The notes under the pieces were generated by a model. The model did no database searches. It was not told where the DNA came from and saw nothing but the letters and a program-made list of their open reading frames with translations. From Campylobacter concisus (GTDB lineage: Bacteria > Campylobacterota > Campylobacteria > Campylobacterales > Campylobacteraceae), in NCBI RefSeq assembly GCF_015230015.1, contig NZ_JAAKZC010000007.1, forward strand, positions 1-64,000: DNA of 64,000 nt, given 5' to 3'. Position 1 is the first letter of the stretch. Each line of letters opens with the position of its first letter. A program made the position numbers and the translations under genes. This document shows, piece by piece, positions 18,346 through 26,832 of this stretch.

Positions 18346-18351
18346 TATACT
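18346..18351 (+). promoter_or_regulatory. Probable -10 of the metal-chelate ABC operon
   Basis: TATACT lies 35 bp before the binding-protein ATG. No convincing Fur box was found around it, so iron control cannot be read from the sequence. Confidence 0.45.
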
Positions 18352-18385
18352 CGGTAAATTATTTCACACCGAAAAAGGAAAAAAT

Positions 18386-19441
18386 ATGCAAATGAATTTC
18401 ATGTACAAAGTGGCTAAAATAGGCCTTGTTGCTTCACTTTTTACAGCTCTTAGCCTAAGCGCAGCTGAGTCTGCTAGAAGCATCACAGATATGAAAGGCG
18501 TCAAAGTAAGCGTGCCTGAGAAGGTTGAGAAGATCGCAGCACTGTGGAATGCAAACAACGAGATCATCCTAGCACTTGGCGGTATGGATAAGGTTGTAGC
18601 CACAACTGATCTGATCAAAAACAACAAGTGGTTTGAGCACGTCTATCCAAAACTTAAAAATTTACCAGCTGCACTAAACGGCAAAGACCTTCAGATCGAA
18701 GAGCTAGTTAAGATTGCTCCTGATGTTGTCATAGTTTTTAACAAAAACTACCAAGATGAACTTATCAAAAACGGCTTTAGCGCGGTAAATTTGATCTTTA
18801 GAGACTATCCAGATATGGAGAAAAGCATCTACGCAACAGCTGAAGTTATAGGCACTGATGACGCTAGAAAAAAAGCTGAAAAACTTGCTAATAAAATCCA
18901 CGATAACTCTGAGTTTGTAACAGCAAGAACAAAAAGTATCCCTGATGCTAAACGTCCAAAAGTACTTCACCTTCTTGGTGGTGCAAATTTGTTAAAAGTT
19001 GATGGTACAAACACCATCCAAAACACTTGGATCAAGCTAGGTGGCGGTGTAAATGCTATCAATACTGAGGGTTCAATGATCGAAGTTAGCGCAGAAGAGA
19101 TCATCAATGCAAACCCTGATATCATCATCGTTGGTGGCAATGACACAGACGCACAGATCAAAAAGATAAAAGAGCACCCTGCATTCTCTGGCTCAAACGC
19201 TGTTAAAAACGGCAAAATTTACGGCAACCCAAAAGGTGTATTTAGTTGGGATAGATATGGCGCTGAAAACGTACTTCAAATTTTATGGGCAGCAAAAACT
19301 ATCCAACCAGATCTATTTAAAGATGTTGATATGAAAGTAAAAACAAAAGAGTTTTATAAAGAGTTTTTAAATCACGATCTTAGTGACAAAGAGTATGGCT
19401 ATATCTTAAAAGGCCTAAACCCTGACGGGAGCAGCAAGTAA
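18386..19441 (+). CDS. FecB/TroA-like periplasmic binding protein of a metal-chelate ABC importer
   Basis: 351 residues with a signal peptide ending near SLSAA. The core is the two-lobed class III binding fold: EKVEKIAALWNANNEIILALGG opens lobe 1, IAPDVVIVFN ends the first sheet, and AEEIINANPDIIIVGG the second lobe. It precedes a FecCD permease and a FecE-type ATPase, so it should deliver a siderophore, heme, corrinoid or nickel chelate. The ligand cannot be told. AAAAGG and the signal peptide favour the ATG at 18386 over 18302. No TonB receptor lies nearby. Confidence 0.88.
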   Translation: MQMNFMYKVAKIGLVASLFTALSLSAAESARSITDMKGVKVSVPEKVEKIAALWNANNEIILALGGMDKVVATTDLIKNNKWFEHVYPKLKNLPAALNGKDLQIEELVKIAPDVVIVFNKNYQDELIKNGFSAVNLIFRDYPDMEKSIYATAEVIGTDDARKKAEKLANKIHDNSEFVTARTKSIPDAKRPKVLHLLGGANLLKVDGTNTIQNTWIKLGGGVNAINTEGSMIEVSAEEIINANPDIIIVGGNDTDAQIKKIKEHPAFSGSNAVKNGKIYGNPKGVFSWDRYGAENVLQILWAAKTIQPDLFKDVDMKVKTKEFYKEFLNHDLSDKEYGYILKGLNPDGSSK

Positions 19442-19444
19442 GAT

Positions 19445-20452
19445 ATGAAAAACGCAAATTTTTCATTAGTTGCTATATTTTTAGCCCTACTAACGCTTGT
19501 TTGCGCCTTTGTCGCACTTGGCGTTGGCAGATTTTACATACCTTTTAACGACGTCTTTAGCGTGCTAGCTCACAGCTTTGGTTTTGGAGATGGCGCAGCT
19601 AGCAACATCACAAACGTGATAGAAAATTTACGCATACCGCGTATCATCGCAGCCATCCTTGTTGGAGCTGCTCTTAGCGTGAGTGGTGCAGCCTATCAAG
19701 GCGTCTTTAAAAACCAGCTAGTAAGCCCTGATCTTCTAGGCGTCTCGGCTGGCGCTTGCGTGGGAGCTGCCACTGCGATCATCTTTGATCTATCGCTATT
19801 TTGGATACAGGCTTTTGCATTTGGCTTTGGGCTAGCAGCCGTTGCTATCACTCTAGCCATACCTAAGATGATGGGACGCACGAGCACGCTTATGCTAGTT
19901 CTTTCTGGTATCATCGTAAGTGGCCTCATGGGTTCAATAATCGGCTTTTTAAAATATGTCGCAGACCCTGAGACAAAGCTACCTGACATTGTTTATTGGC
20001 AGCTTGGTAGCCTTGCTAAGCTTGATAGCGATAACTTAATATACATCGCCCCAGTGATGATCATCTGCGCCATTTTGCTAATAGCCATGAGCTGGCGTAT
20101 AAATTTGCTCTCTCTTGGCGACGAGAGTGCGGCAAGACTAGGTGTAAATGTGGCTTTTGAGCGCGCTGTCATCATCATCTGCGCTACGCTTCTTACAGCG
20201 TGCAGCGTCTGCATAAGCGGTATAGTCGCTTGGGTGGGACTTCTCATGCCTCACTTAGCGCGCATGCTAGTTGGCGCAAATAACATAAAAAGCATGCCTG
20301 CAAGTATATTTATGGGTGCTATATTTTTGCTTTTTGTAGATACTCTAGCGCGCAGCATAAGTGTGAGCGAAGTGCCTCTTGGCGTACTTACTGGCTTTAT
20401 CGGCACGGTATTTTTCGTCTGGGTTTTATGGCGAAATAAAAAGGTTGCGTGA
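19445..20452 (+). CDS. FecCD-family permease of the metal-chelate ABC importer
   Basis: 335 residues with about ten membrane helices, the size of BtuC/FhuB-half-type permeases. Family hallmarks include LRIPRIIAAILVGAALSVSGAAYQG near the start and GIVAWVGLLMPHLARMLVG, the loop coupling to the ATPase. It begins 3 bp after the binding-protein stop and its TGA overlaps the ATPase start. Presumably a homodimer in the inner membrane. Confidence 0.93.
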   Translation: MKNANFSLVAIFLALLTLVCAFVALGVGRFYIPFNDVFSVLAHSFGFGDGAASNITNVIENLRIPRIIAAILVGAALSVSGAAYQGVFKNQLVSPDLLGVSAGACVGAATAIIFDLSLFWIQAFAFGFGLAAVAITLAIPKMMGRTSTLMLVLSGIIVSGLMGSIIGFLKYVADPETKLPDIVYWQLGSLAKLDSDNLIYIAPVMIICAILLIAMSWRINLLSLGDESAARLGVNVAFERAVIIICATLLTACSVCISGIVAWVGLLMPHLARMLVGANNIKSMPASIFMGAIFLLFVDTLARSISVSEVPLGVLTGFIGTVFFVWVLWRNKKVA

Positions 20453-21225
20453 TGCTTGAAGTTAGAAATTTAAACTTTAGCTACCCAAATGGGGCTGGCA
20501 AACTAGAAAATGTAAATTTAAAGATAGGTGCTGGGGAAATTTTAACCATACTTGGTCGAAACGGAGCTGGCAAATCAACAACTCTAGGCTTAATAAGCGG
20601 CTCGCTAAAGCCAGTTTCAGGAGAGATCTTTCTTGATGGCAAAAACGTAGATAGCCTAAGCAACAAAGAGCGTGCTAAGATCATGGCGTACGTCGCTCAA
20701 AGCGAAGTTACCGAATACGACTACACAGGGCTTGAGTTCATCACGATGGGACGTGCGGCGCACCTTGGCATCTTTGCAAGACCTAGCCAAGAGGATGAGG
20801 AGATCGCTAGAATTTACACCAAAAAGCTTGAGATCGAGTACTTAGAGGATCGCTTTATCACGCAGATGAGTGGCGGTCAAAAGCAGATGTGTATGATCGC
20901 TCGTGCGATGGCTGCGCAGCCAAAGATGATCATATTTGACGAACCAACGAGCGCGCTTGATTTTGGCAACCAGTATAAATTCCTACGCACAGTTAAGTGG
21001 CTAAAAGAGCTTGGCTACTCGGTCGTGCTAACCACTCACAACCCTGACTTTGCCGTGCTTCTTGGCGGATATGTCGCTCTTGTAAAGGGTGATGGCGAGG
21101 TTGGATTTGGTACGGTTGATGAGATCATCAGAAGTGAGAATTTAAGCCAGCTTTACGGACTAAATTTAAACGTAAGCTACATCGACGAAGTAAAAAGAAA
21201 CTGCTGCCTCACTTATCCACTATAA
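20452..21225 (+). CDS. FecE-type ATP-binding protein of the metal-chelate ABC importer
   Basis: 257 residues. Walker A GRNGAGKST (35-43), Q-loop in MAYVAQSE, signature MSGGQKQM, Walker B MIIFDEPTSALD and the H-loop TTHNPD are all intact. A TGATG junction couples it to the permease; an upstream GTG at 20449 would add one residue. The last gene of the operon, followed by a strong terminator. Confidence 0.93.
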   Translation: MLEVRNLNFSYPNGAGKLENVNLKIGAGEILTILGRNGAGKSTTLGLISGSLKPVSGEIFLDGKNVDSLSNKERAKIMAYVAQSEVTEYDYTGLEFITMGRAAHLGIFARPSQEDEEIARIYTKKLEIEYLEDRFITQMSGGQKQMCMIARAMAAQPKMIIFDEPTSALDFGNQYKFLRTVKWLKELGYSVVLTTHNPDFAVLLGGYVALVKGDGEVGFGTVDEIIRSENLSQLYGLNLNVSYIDEVKRNCCLTYPL

Positions 21226-21230
21226 ATTTA

Positions 21231-21264
21231 AGCTCTCAAAAGAGAAATTCTTTTGAGAGCTTTT
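21231..21264 (+). terminator. Terminator of the metal-chelate ABC operon
   Basis: A perfect 13-bp stem (21231-21243 with 21249-21261) with a 5-nt loop ends in TTTT. The mirrored tail could also stop yaaW transcription. Confidence 0.9.
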
Positions 21265-21267
21265 GGA

Positions 21268-22015
21268 TTAGTTATTTTCTGAATTATTTTGTTTATTTAT
21301 CAAGTATTGCCTCAAGAAAGCCACTTGAATTACCGCTGGTATAGTAACCCTATAAGCAGGACCTGCTACGTCAGCTAACGTCCAAAGACCTGTTACAACC
21401 CAGCCTATTGGGCCTGCAAATATACCAATGGTTCTAGTTAGAGCAGCATTTGCTGCAAGACCAAGTCCTCTACCAAATAAAATTTTGATAATAGTATTTG
21501 CAACAATAAGGGCAATTTTATACATAGCAAAACCACTTACCAAAATACTTGCTTGCATAGCAGCCGTTATCGCCTGCGGTTTAAAATCGGTAGTATTTAA
21601 ACCAAATTCATTTGCTACTTGTTTTAATTCCTCTTCACTCATTTTTTCCAAGCTATCAGATAGAATTTTCATAAACATATTTTGCTCTATCGTTTGTGTG
21701 TTTTGAGCCTTAGAGTAATTAACTTTAAGCTTATCACAAACATCACATAAAATTTCTTTGTATTGTACGCCGTACGCCACCGCCTCTAAATACATTTGCA
21801 AAGCTGTTGCCACCAAAGCATTGAAGCTCACCCATAATAAGTTCTATGTACTCTTTATGATTTGGATAAAATCTTTTATACAAGTCATTGCTTGTAAGAT
21901 CTTGCGTAATCCTTTCATCACCCTCCTTGCCTTTTATAATATCAACGAGATCATTTAGTTCGTTGCTATCAAGCTGTCTTAAAAACTCCAAATCTAAATC
22001 AAATTTGTAAGCCAT
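21268..22015 (-). pseudogene. yaaW: YaaW-family (UPF0174) protein, frameshifted
   Basis: The N-terminal frame (22015 down to about 21771) reads LDLEFLRQLDSNELNDLVDII and GELQCFGGNSFANVFRGGG; the C-terminal frame (about 21770 to 21268) reads AYRVTIPAVIQVAFLRQYL. Together they match E. coli YaaW across its length. A 7-bp tandem duplication at 21765-21778 shifts the frame; removing one copy gives a continuous 246-residue protein. The YaaW role is unknown (possible chaperone-like, membrane-associated). TAAAGGAG precedes the start. A downstream ATG at 21831 would keep the second half open but its first residues are translated from the wrong frame. AT-rich and next to a divergent HTH gene. Confidence 0.85.
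21765..21778. repeat. 7-bp perfect tandem duplication breaking yaaW
   Basis: GTACGCC occurs twice, head to tail (21765-21771 and 21772-21778). Seven extra bases shift the yaaW frame; with a single copy, codons GGC GTA CAA TAC AAA follow in frame. Confidence 0.9.
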
Positions 22016-22082
22016 TTTTACTCCTTTAAAGATAATTCAAAATACTATATAAATAAACCTTAATAAAATTTAAATTTAGGCA

Positions 22083-22134
22083 ATTATTTCTTAAATAATA
22101 GTTAATATAAGTAATAATTACTTAGTTGATAAGT
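22083..22134. promoter_or_regulatory. Cluster of palindromes between yaaW and the HTH gene (putative operators)
   Basis: Three inverted repeats lie in 52 bp: 22083-22099 (ATTATT-N5-AATAAT), 22109-22123 (AAGTAA-N3-TTACTT) and 22120-22134 (ACTTA-N5-TAAGT). The last two share the half-site AAGTA and overlap. They stand 40-90 bp before the HTH start and face yaaW on the other side, the place expected for autoregulation. Confidence 0.5.
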
Positions 22135-22173
22135 AAGTACATTTTAAAAAGAATTACCATAAAAAGGCAAAAA

Positions 22174-22380
22174 ATGGGAAATAATCTATCAAAAAGAGAT
22201 ATTGCAGGAATTTTAAAAATTGATACAAAAACTCTTTATAATTGGAGAAAAAATAAGCCAGAGCTTTATCGTCTGATCATGCTTGGTTTTAAATTTGATG
22301 AACTTTTAAAGCAAAGTGAGAAAAATTTAAATGAGTTAAAAGAGTTAGCAGAAGAAAATCAAAATTTTAGACTAAAATAG
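22174..22380 (+). CDS. Small helix-turn-helix DNA-binding protein
   Basis: 68 residues. SKRDIAGILKIDTKTLYNWRK reads as a helix-turn-helix in which TKTLYNWRK is the recognition helix; the C-terminal third is a short acidic coiled-coil-like tail. The ATG at 22174 has AAAAGG 7 nt before it; an upstream in-frame ATG at 22126 would run through the palindrome-flanking region. It is probably a repressor of itself and of divergent yaaW. It ends 3 bp before the convergent recG stop. Confidence 0.7.
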   Translation: MGNNLSKRDIAGILKIDTKTLYNWRKNKPELYRLIMLGFKFDELLKQSEKNLNELKELAEENQNFRLK

Positions 22381-22383
22381 CCA

Positions 22384-24198
22384 CTAAACGTTATTTTTAA
22401 ATTCCGCCACTCTAGCCTTTGCAGCCTGCGTGATATCATCCTCGTAGTCGTAGAAGTTAAAGGTCGCTCCGTGCTGAAAAAAGCCATTTAGTATATCGCC
22501 GCTTTGGCGGTTTTTCAGATCAAGCTCGGCCACCTTAAAGCCGTCATTTGTCGCGCAAAATTCCTTTAGCCTAGCTGGCGCCTCTTTTAGCTTGGTAAAT
22601 AAAAAGCAGTATCCATCGCCGCCATTTCGCCCCACTCTGCCTCGCAGCTGATGAAGCGTGGCAAGTCCTAGCCGCTCAGCGCCCACGATCACTATCGTAT
22701 TTAGCCTTGGCAGCGAGATACCCACCTCAACAACCGTCGTCGAGAGCAAAATTTCGCCCTCTTCTCTAAATCGCCTTAAAATTTCCTCTTTCTCTTTGTC
22801 CTTGCCGTGCGTGACAAAGACATTTTTGAAATTCTTTAGCCAAAAGCCCTGCGCCTCGCTTAGACTTTGGTAGTTTGAGCTCTCGCTGCTCTCAACTAGC
22901 GGATAGATGATAGCCACTTGAAAGCCGCCTGCAAGCTGCTTTTTGATGTGAGTTAGCAAAAAGCCAAACTCGCTAGCGCCTAAAATTTGGCTCATTATAT
23001 TTTTCTTAAACGGCATCTGCTTTAAAAAGCTAAAATTTACGATCTCAGACTGGATTAAACTTAGCGTTCTTGGTATAGGCGTAGCTGAAAACTGCACGAA
23101 ATTTGCTCGCTCGTCCTCGTTTGAGGCAAGCTCCTCTATCTTTTTACGCTGGTTTGAGCCAAAGCGGTGCTGCTCATCGACCATGACAAGCGGCGAGTTT
23201 GGCAGCTCGTGAAAGAGTAGCGCATGCGTGCCAACGATTAAATTTGCCCCGCTAAAGTCTATCTTTTTCTCCCCGCTTCGCACCAGCATCACGTTCATAA
23301 AAGCGGGCAGCAGCCTCTTTGCTTCATTATAAATTTGCTCGCTTAAGATGCTTGTTGGCGCCATCAAAATGGCACTTTGCGGATAGACGCTAAGAGCAGC
23401 TGCTAGGATCACAAGTGTCTTGCCGCTTCCCACATCACCCATTATGACGCGCCTTTTTGCCTGCACGGCGCTAAGGTCATCTCTGATATCATTTATCGCG
23501 TTTAGCTGATCGTTTGTCGGCGTAAATGGCAAGCTCTTAAGCCAAGAGTTTATGTCAAAAAGCTTGATTTTTGGGCTTTTAAAGTAGGTCTTTTTTGCAC
23601 TTAGCTTTTTTATGTAGTTAAAAATTTCTACAAATTTTAAGATTTCTAAGCCCTCACCATCATTTTTTAGGCGATATAAAATTTGCACGCTTTGCTCATC
23701 TAGCCTTTGCAGATCGGCTAGAAATTTAGCCTCTTTTTCGTTTAAACCCTCATCTAGTAAATTTTGTAAATTTAGATATTTTAAGATGAGTTTTTTTAGC
23801 TCTTCGTCTTTTAGCTCGGTCTTAAATTTAGGCACGATCTGACCTATTTTTGTGGTGATTTTTGGATTTACTATCTGCCACGAGCCAAAGGCGTATGAGC
23901 AAAGCCCATATATAGCCATCTCTTTGCCCGTCTTAAAAGCGCCGTAGTGCCAAGACTTTGCGTTAAAAATGACGATCTTTACGCTACTTTGCCACTGCTC
24001 GCAAAAGGCAAGCGCTGTTAGCATGCCAGGGCGCGAGGCGAGTGAGGTGATCTTTACATTTATGCAGACCTGCCCCTCTCTTGGGCTCTTAGCGATCGTC
24101 GTATCCTCAAAGCCCTTTGGTAGCACGAGAGCAAGGTCAAGCAGGCTAAGCACGCCTATTTTTAGAAGTTTTGCTCTGTCGCTTGCTTCAAATTTCAT
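22384..24198 (-). CDS. recG: ATP-dependent DNA helicase RecG
   Basis: 604 residues, shorter than E. coli RecG as in other epsilonproteobacteria. An OB-type wedge region (about 50-130) leads to helicase lobes with Walker A GDVGSGKT, the DEQH box VDEQHRFG, motif III FSATPIPRTLS and motif VI QLRGRVGR. It reverses stalled forks and processes branched DNA. The start overlaps the M16 gene end by 11 bp, so the two are one unit. Confidence 0.95.
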   Translation of the reverse strand: MKFEASDRAKLLKIGVLSLLDLALVLPKGFEDTTIAKSPREGQVCINVKITSLASRPGMLTALAFCEQWQSSVKIVIFNAKSWHYGAFKTGKEMAIYGLCSYAFGSWQIVNPKITTKIGQIVPKFKTELKDEELKKLILKYLNLQNLLDEGLNEKEAKFLADLQRLDEQSVQILYRLKNDGEGLEILKFVEIFNYIKKLSAKKTYFKSPKIKLFDINSWLKSLPFTPTNDQLNAINDIRDDLSAVQAKRRVIMGDVGSGKTLVILAAALSVYPQSAILMAPTSILSEQIYNEAKRLLPAFMNVMLVRSGEKKIDFSGANLIVGTHALLFHELPNSPLVMVDEQHRFGSNQRKKIEELASNEDERANFVQFSATPIPRTLSLIQSEIVNFSFLKQMPFKKNIMSQILGASEFGFLLTHIKKQLAGGFQVAIIYPLVESSESSNYQSLSEAQGFWLKNFKNVFVTHGKDKEKEEILRRFREEGEILLSTTVVEVGISLPRLNTIVIVGAERLGLATLHQLRGRVGRNGGDGYCFLFTKLKEAPARLKEFCATNDGFKVAELDLKNRQSGDILNGFFQHGATFNFYDYEDDITQAAKARVAEFKNNV

Positions 24199-25417
24199 TT
24201 TTTAGGACGCAAAAACTTAGCTGATTGATCTCTGCGTGGGCTTTTATGAAGCTATTTAGCTCACTTAGCGAAAGGGCTGAAATTTTATCAAGGTCCTTTA
24301 AAAATGCCCCAAGCTCGCCATGCTCATAAAACTCGCCCTGCGCGATATCAAGGCGCTTAAATAGCGTCTCAAGCCTAAGCGGCAACGAGCCAAGTAAAAA
24401 TTTCTTCGCCTGCTCAATCTCAGTCTTGCTAACGCCTTTTTTGCTAAATTTTAAAATTTCCTCTTTTATAACAGCGATCGCCTCATCTTTTTTCTCATTT
24501 TTTGTCTGCATGTAGCCGTAAAGTTGGCTGTAAGAGAGATTTAGCAAATTTCTAGCGTAGGCGCTGTATGCAAGCCCTCTTTTCACGCGTATCTCCTCCA
24601 TGAGCCTCGAGCCAAAGCCACCTTCGCCCAAGATAAATGTCGCCACTGCGGCCTTGTATTTTTCTTCAGGTTTTACGTTAAATGGTGCACCCAAGTAGAT
24701 GTATGCCTGCTCGCTTTGCCTGATGATCTCGCTGCTTTCGCACTTGTTACTTGGACTAAAGCGCTCTAGCTTTCGCACCTTGCCAGGTTTTAAAATTTCT
24801 AAAACGCTAGCTAGCTCTTTTGTCTGCTTCTCGTCGATGTCGCCACCAAGCACGCAAAGCAAATTTGAAAGGTCTAAATGCTCATTTAAAAATTTCCTCA
24901 CATCTTCAAGCGTGATCGCTTTTATGCTCTTTTTCGTGCCGATACTTGGCTGTGCAAGCACGCTTTTTGGGTATAAAATCTCAAAAAGTCCCTGCCTTGC
25001 CACGTAGTCAAAGTCGTTTTCATTTGCTGCGATCTCGCCAAGTGTGACGGTCTTGCACCTATTTAGGATCTCATCTGTCAAATTTGGAGCGAGTAGTAGC
25101 TCTTTTAGCTTGCCACACGCAAAGGCAAAGTGCTCTTTTAGGCAGTTTAGGTCTATGCAAAATGTCTCAAAGCCGCAGCTTGCATTTAGGCTAATCGCTC
25201 TTACCTCAAGCTCTTTGGCAAATTTAGCCGAGCCTAACTTCATATCGCCCTCGTTTAGTAAATTTGCACTTAGCCTTGCAAGGCCTGCAAGCTTGCCGTT
25301 TTGTGAGCTGCCAGCTGCTTTGAAAACTAGTTTTAGGCTCACTACTGGCATCGCTTTTGAGCTTTCAAAAACGACTGGAATTTTTACATTTTTTACATTG
25401 ATATCTAAAATTTTCAT
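24188..25417 (-). CDS. M16-family (insulinase-like) protein lacking the zinc motif
   Basis: 409 residues with two M16 half-domains (about 1-210 and 215-405). At the place of the HxxEH zinc motif the sequence reads GLARLSANLLNEG, with none of the metal ligands, so it should be a non-catalytic M16 homologue or the regulatory half of a two-subunit protease. The C-terminal GFGSRLMEEIRVKRGLAYSAYA is the conserved substrate-binding segment. No signal peptide is seen. It sits between mqnC (adjacent) and recG (11-bp overlap). Confidence 0.85.
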   Translation of the reverse strand: MKILDINVKNVKIPVVFESSKAMPVVSLKLVFKAAGSSQNGKLAGLARLSANLLNEGDMKLGSAKFAKELEVRAISLNASCGFETFCIDLNCLKEHFAFACGKLKELLLAPNLTDEILNRCKTVTLGEIAANENDFDYVARQGLFEILYPKSVLAQPSIGTKKSIKAITLEDVRKFLNEHLDLSNLLCVLGGDIDEKQTKELASVLEILKPGKVRKLERFSPSNKCESSEIIRQSEQAYIYLGAPFNVKPEEKYKAAVATFILGEGGFGSRLMEEIRVKRGLAYSAYARNLLNLSYSQLYGYMQTKNEKKDEAIAVIKEEILKFSKKGVSKTEIEQAKKFLLGSLPLRLETLFKRLDIAQGEFYEHGELGAFLKDLDKISALSLSELNSFIKAHAEINQLSFCVLKNEI

Positions 25418-26464
25418 CTAAAATTTCTCCAAAATATCATAGTTTGTGTTGCGCTTAGCTGGGATTTCTCCGACATCTTTTATAAGCTCGATCATCTGGT
25501 CTTGATTCATCCTAAAGCTCGCTCCCGCGGCCTTTACGACGTTTTCTTCCATCATCGTGCTACCAAGGTCGTTTGCGCCAAAAAGAAGCGCTAGCTGACC
25601 AACGTAGCTGCCCTGAGTGACCCAGCTGCTTTGGATGTTTTTAAAGTTATCCAAAAAAAGCCTTGAAACCGCAAGTAGCCTTAGATATACGTTTGAGCTT
25701 TGCTTTTTTATCTCTGGAAACTCTTGCATGAGCTTTGTATTTAGCCCTTGAAAGCTCCAAAGTATAAAGGCTCTAAATCCAGCCGTTTCATCTTGTAAAT
25801 TTCTGATATGCTCCCAGTGCTCCACGATCTCACGAGTGCTCTCAACCGTGCCAAACATCATCGTCGCAGTCGTCTTCATGCCAAGCTCATGCGCCTCTTT
25901 GTGTATGCGAAGCCAGTCTGCGGTGTCGCATTTTTTTGGAGCGATGATGTCACGCACTCTATCGCTTAAAATCTCCGCTCCAGCCCCTGGCATCGAGTAT
26001 AGGCCCTTTTCGTTTAGGCGTCTTAAGACCTCTTTTGTAGAAATTTTTGAAACTCTTGCGATGTAGTCGATCTCAACGGCTGAAAAACCATGTATCGTGA
26101 TGCTTGGATAGTGCTTGCTGATGTAGCCCACAAGCTCCTCGTACCACTCGATCTTTAGCTTTGGATGAACGCCACCTTGAAATAAAATTTGCGTGCCGCC
26201 AATGGCGATTAGCTCCTCTATCTTCTTGCCGATCTCCTCAAAACTTAGCACATAAGCGTCCTCTTCTTTTACATGGCGGTAAAATGCGCAAAATTTGCAA
26301 TCCACCCAGCAGACGTTTGTATAGTTGATGTTGCGATCTACTATGAAGGTTGTGATGCCCTCTGGATGAAGCTCTTTTTTTCTAGCTAGCGCCATCTTGC
26401 CAAGCTCGTGAAGCGGTGCATTTTCTATAAGATCGATGGCTTCATTTACACTAAGTCTTTTCAA
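25418..26464 (-). CDS. mqnC: Cyclic dehypoxanthine futalosine synthase
   Basis: 348 residues; radical SAM enzyme of the futalosine menaquinone pathway used by Campylobacter. The cluster motif CWVDCKFC is near residue 52, followed by GGTQILFQGGVHP and MPGAGAEILSDRVR, conserved in MqnC. A frame from an ATG at 26539 adds 25 residues unlike the family; the TTG at 26464 has AAAAGG 6 nt before it and gives the family start KRLSVNEA. The M16 gene follows with no gap. Confidence 0.93.
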   Translation of the reverse strand: MKRLSVNEAIDLIENAPLHELGKMALARKKELHPEGITTFIVDRNINYTNVCWVDCKFCAFYRHVKEEDAYVLSFEEIGKKIEELIAIGGTQILFQGGVHPKLKIEWYEELVGYISKHYPSITIHGFSAVEIDYIARVSKISTKEVLRRLNEKGLYSMPGAGAEILSDRVRDIIAPKKCDTADWLRIHKEAHELGMKTTATMMFGTVESTREIVEHWEHIRNLQDETAGFRAFILWSFQGLNTKLMQEFPEIKKQSSNVYLRLLAVSRLFLDNFKNIQSSWVTQGSYVGQLALLFGANDLGSTMMEENVVKAAGASFRMNQDQMIELIKDVGEIPAKRNTNYDILEKF

Positions 26465-26596
26465 ATTTAACCTTTTATTTTGCTTATTTTTGGGCGAGAG
26501 TTTAGCCAAAAATGCTTTTAAATATGATAAATCGGGCATTATGAAAAATTAATTTTTAAAGGCTAAAATGTGAGAAATTCTTTAAAGGAGCGAGTT

Positions 26597-26809
26597 ATGA
26601 AAAAGGTGATATTTGCCGTTATCTGCGGGCTATTTTTAGTTGGTTGTGCTAAAAATGAGCCAAAGCCAGTCAAGCCTCAAGATGCAAGTTGTGGATGTGC
26701 TCATCATCAAAAAATGATGCAAGAAAATATGCCAAGCTGCCCACATCACGGCATGCAAGGTGCGATGCATGAGCAAATGCCAGCAGGCTGCCCAGCCCAC
26801 GCAAAATAG
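26597..26809 (+). CDS. Small Cys/His/Met-rich lipoprotein (putative metal binder)
   Basis: 70 residues: a lipoprotein signal peptide with lipobox FLVGC, then about 50 residues unusually rich in metal ligands (CGCAHHQKMMQ, CPHHGMQGAMHEQM, GCPAHAK). Such composition suggests binding of copper or another soft metal at the envelope. AAAGGAG precedes the ATG at 26597. It stands alone between divergent mqnC and convergent nfeD and is closed by a hairpin. No family name is known to me. Confidence 0.75.
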   Translation: MKKVIFAVICGLFLVGCAKNEPKPVKPQDASCGCAHHQKMMQENMPSCPHHGMQGAMHEQMPAGCPAHAK

Positions 26810-26810
26810 A

Positions 26811-26832
26811 TAAAGTGCCAAATGGCACTTTA
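26811..26832. terminator. Bidirectional terminator
   Basis: A perfect 9-bp stem (26811-26819 with 26824-26832) with an AAAT loop and T-rich tail on the plus strand serves the Cys/His/Met lipoprotein gene and, read the other way, nfeD. Confidence 0.8.

Noticed and set aside
18238-18385. Fur box for the ABC operon
   Set aside because: AT-rich but no stretch resembles the GATAAT repeat.
21268-21831. A separate 187-residue protein starting at 21831
   Set aside because: Its first residues come from the wrong frame of the yaaW N-terminal part; YaaW homology begins only after the 7-bp duplication.
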